Assembly (NCBI RefSeq): GCF_028583425.1
Contig: NC_072796.1
Location: 126,763,464-126,827,463, forward strand
DNA length: 64,000 bases
Direction: 5' to 3'
DNA from: Eublepharis macularius
Lineage: Eukaryota; Chordata; Lepidosauria; Squamata; Eublepharidae
The notes below the pieces were generated by a model. The model searched no databases and had not been told where the DNA came from. It saw only the letters and a program-made list of their open reading frames with translations. The position numbers and the translations under genes are program-made. Position 1 is the stretch's first letter; each line of letters starts with the position of its first letter. Shown one piece after another: positions 62,873 to 64,000 of the stretch.

Positions 62873-64000
62873 TATATAATATTGGACACATTCAAGCTAA
62901 GGGATCAATTTCTGCCATTCAGGAATCGACACCTATCTCAAGTTAAGCTCTTGTGGTGCCCCTGGGCAGATGCTTGGATGGCTCAGCCGGAGAACTGGCC
63001 TGTCAAGCGGGTTTATAAGTGGCAAAAATCTTGATATTTAACAAGGCTTGAAGGACCAGGGGGAAAAGGGACCAACACAAAGCAACGTTTGTTTTGTGCA
63101 CAGAGAGAGAGAAGGCTAGAAGAGAACTGAGGGAAGGGGGTGTTGCTCTTGGCTAATCACATGACCGTTTAGGCAGGAAAGCGGGTCACTATGTGGCTTG
63201 AGGGCAACGGTCCCTAACAGGGCGTTAGAGAAGCATTGAAGAATTCTCTGTTAGTTGGCCTGCGCATGCGCAGTCCCCATATGTGCCTGCACAGAGGAAC
63301 TCGATGAACAATAGTTACAGGTATGTACAACCCTGTTTTTTGTGCATAGATAGAGACTCTTTGCCACAGCTGAGTCCAAAGACATTGCTCTGTGTTGGTG
63401 ACTAGTCCAAGCCTGGGTCACTTTGAGCTGGAATGCAGAGAACCTTGGCCCTGATCTGAATAAGTGGCAGGGAGGGAGAGATACTGAGATCCCCCCCCCA
63501 CCTTTGCAAGCTCTCCCATCCAAATGTGGGAAGAATTTCACAGGATTAGGAGAGAAAACAATGTTCCCAAAATGTTCACAACAATATGCCCTTCCCCCCA
63601 CCTCATCTCACATCAGATTCCACCACTTTGCTCATGAGAGAAGCAGCTCTAGTGATTTCAAAAGCCAACGTTTCATCCAGAGAGGCACTGAAGCAATTTT
63701 TCCTAGCTTCTTTCCCCCCCTCTTTTGGTCTGAGGGTGGCTGTGCTGAAGAAACAGATGACGGGAGCTGGTAAAGCAAAACAACAGAATGAATGTGTTCA
63801 CCTCATCTGCACCTTCATTTGCTATTCTGAGTATTACAACACACGCACACCAGCAGCGGCGACGGCAGCATAGTTTCCATGCACTTGCTGAGTGGACACC
63901 TGACGCCATCCTATCTCAAGTTACTTCACGAAAGTTATCTTGCTTGGCATTAGATCCATATGGAAGCCACCTAGGCTGTCTGATTAGATTACGCCCCAGC
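62873..64000. other. right flank without recognised features
   Basis: No gene, RNA or clear repeat is identified. Frames near 63251-63873 on both strands lack family resemblance. Confidence 0.45.

Overview
The window is vertebrate nuclear DNA and almost certainly comes from a squamate reptile, possibly a gecko (the group is a guess). It has spliced genes with GT-AG introns and a CpG-island promoter. Its repeats are BovB-type and CR1/L3-type LINEs, L1 fragments, tRNA-derived and 5S rRNA-derived SINEs, many hAT-like MITEs and a Sushi-type Ty3/Gypsy element. Nothing bacterial or viral in layout (operons, CRISPR) is present.

Two host genes lie on the + strand, in the same order as on human 8q24.13. 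Positions 1-~28095 hold the 3' part of NSMCE2, the SMC5/6-complex SUMO E3 ligase. Its last three coding exons are 7639-7742, 9761-9867 and 27702-27816, and they carry the SP-RING. An intergenic stretch of about 15 kb follows, made mostly of nested repeats. TRIB1, the Tribbles pseudokinase, then runs from a CpG island at ~43180 through coding exons 43688-44029, 47260-47552 and 53401-53869 to a poly(A) signal at 57508. The joined reading frame is 367 codons plus stop. The last 6.5 kb is repeat-rich flank.

The last NSMCE2 intron (17.8 kb) contains a full-length LTR retrotransposon at 19428-26356, inserted antisense to the gene. It has 416-bp LTRs identical by eye, a 5-bp target duplication (GACAT), open gag and pol frames, a canonical GGGAAAC -1 frameshift heptamer, a pol stop that overlaps the polypurine tract, a C-terminal chromodomain and an apparent self-priming primer-binding site. 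It belongs to the Tf1/Sushi group and looks recent.

The second theme is a family of about 14 short, often head-to-head dimeric repeats. Each arm can fold as a minimal hammerhead-ribozyme-like motif (CUGANGA, stem II, GAAA, complementary stem I). Several carry 13-14 bp target duplications. I infer that they are fragments of Penelope-like retroelements. A second, unrelated repeat at 31965-32570 has the same architecture.

Three or four non-autonomous hAT-like families with 8-bp target duplications, an L1 derivative that carries only ORF1, and several nested insertions give a readable insertion history. The TRIB1 3' UTR holds three Pumilio-type motifs close to the poly(A) signal and a 61-bp alternating purine-pyrimidine run.
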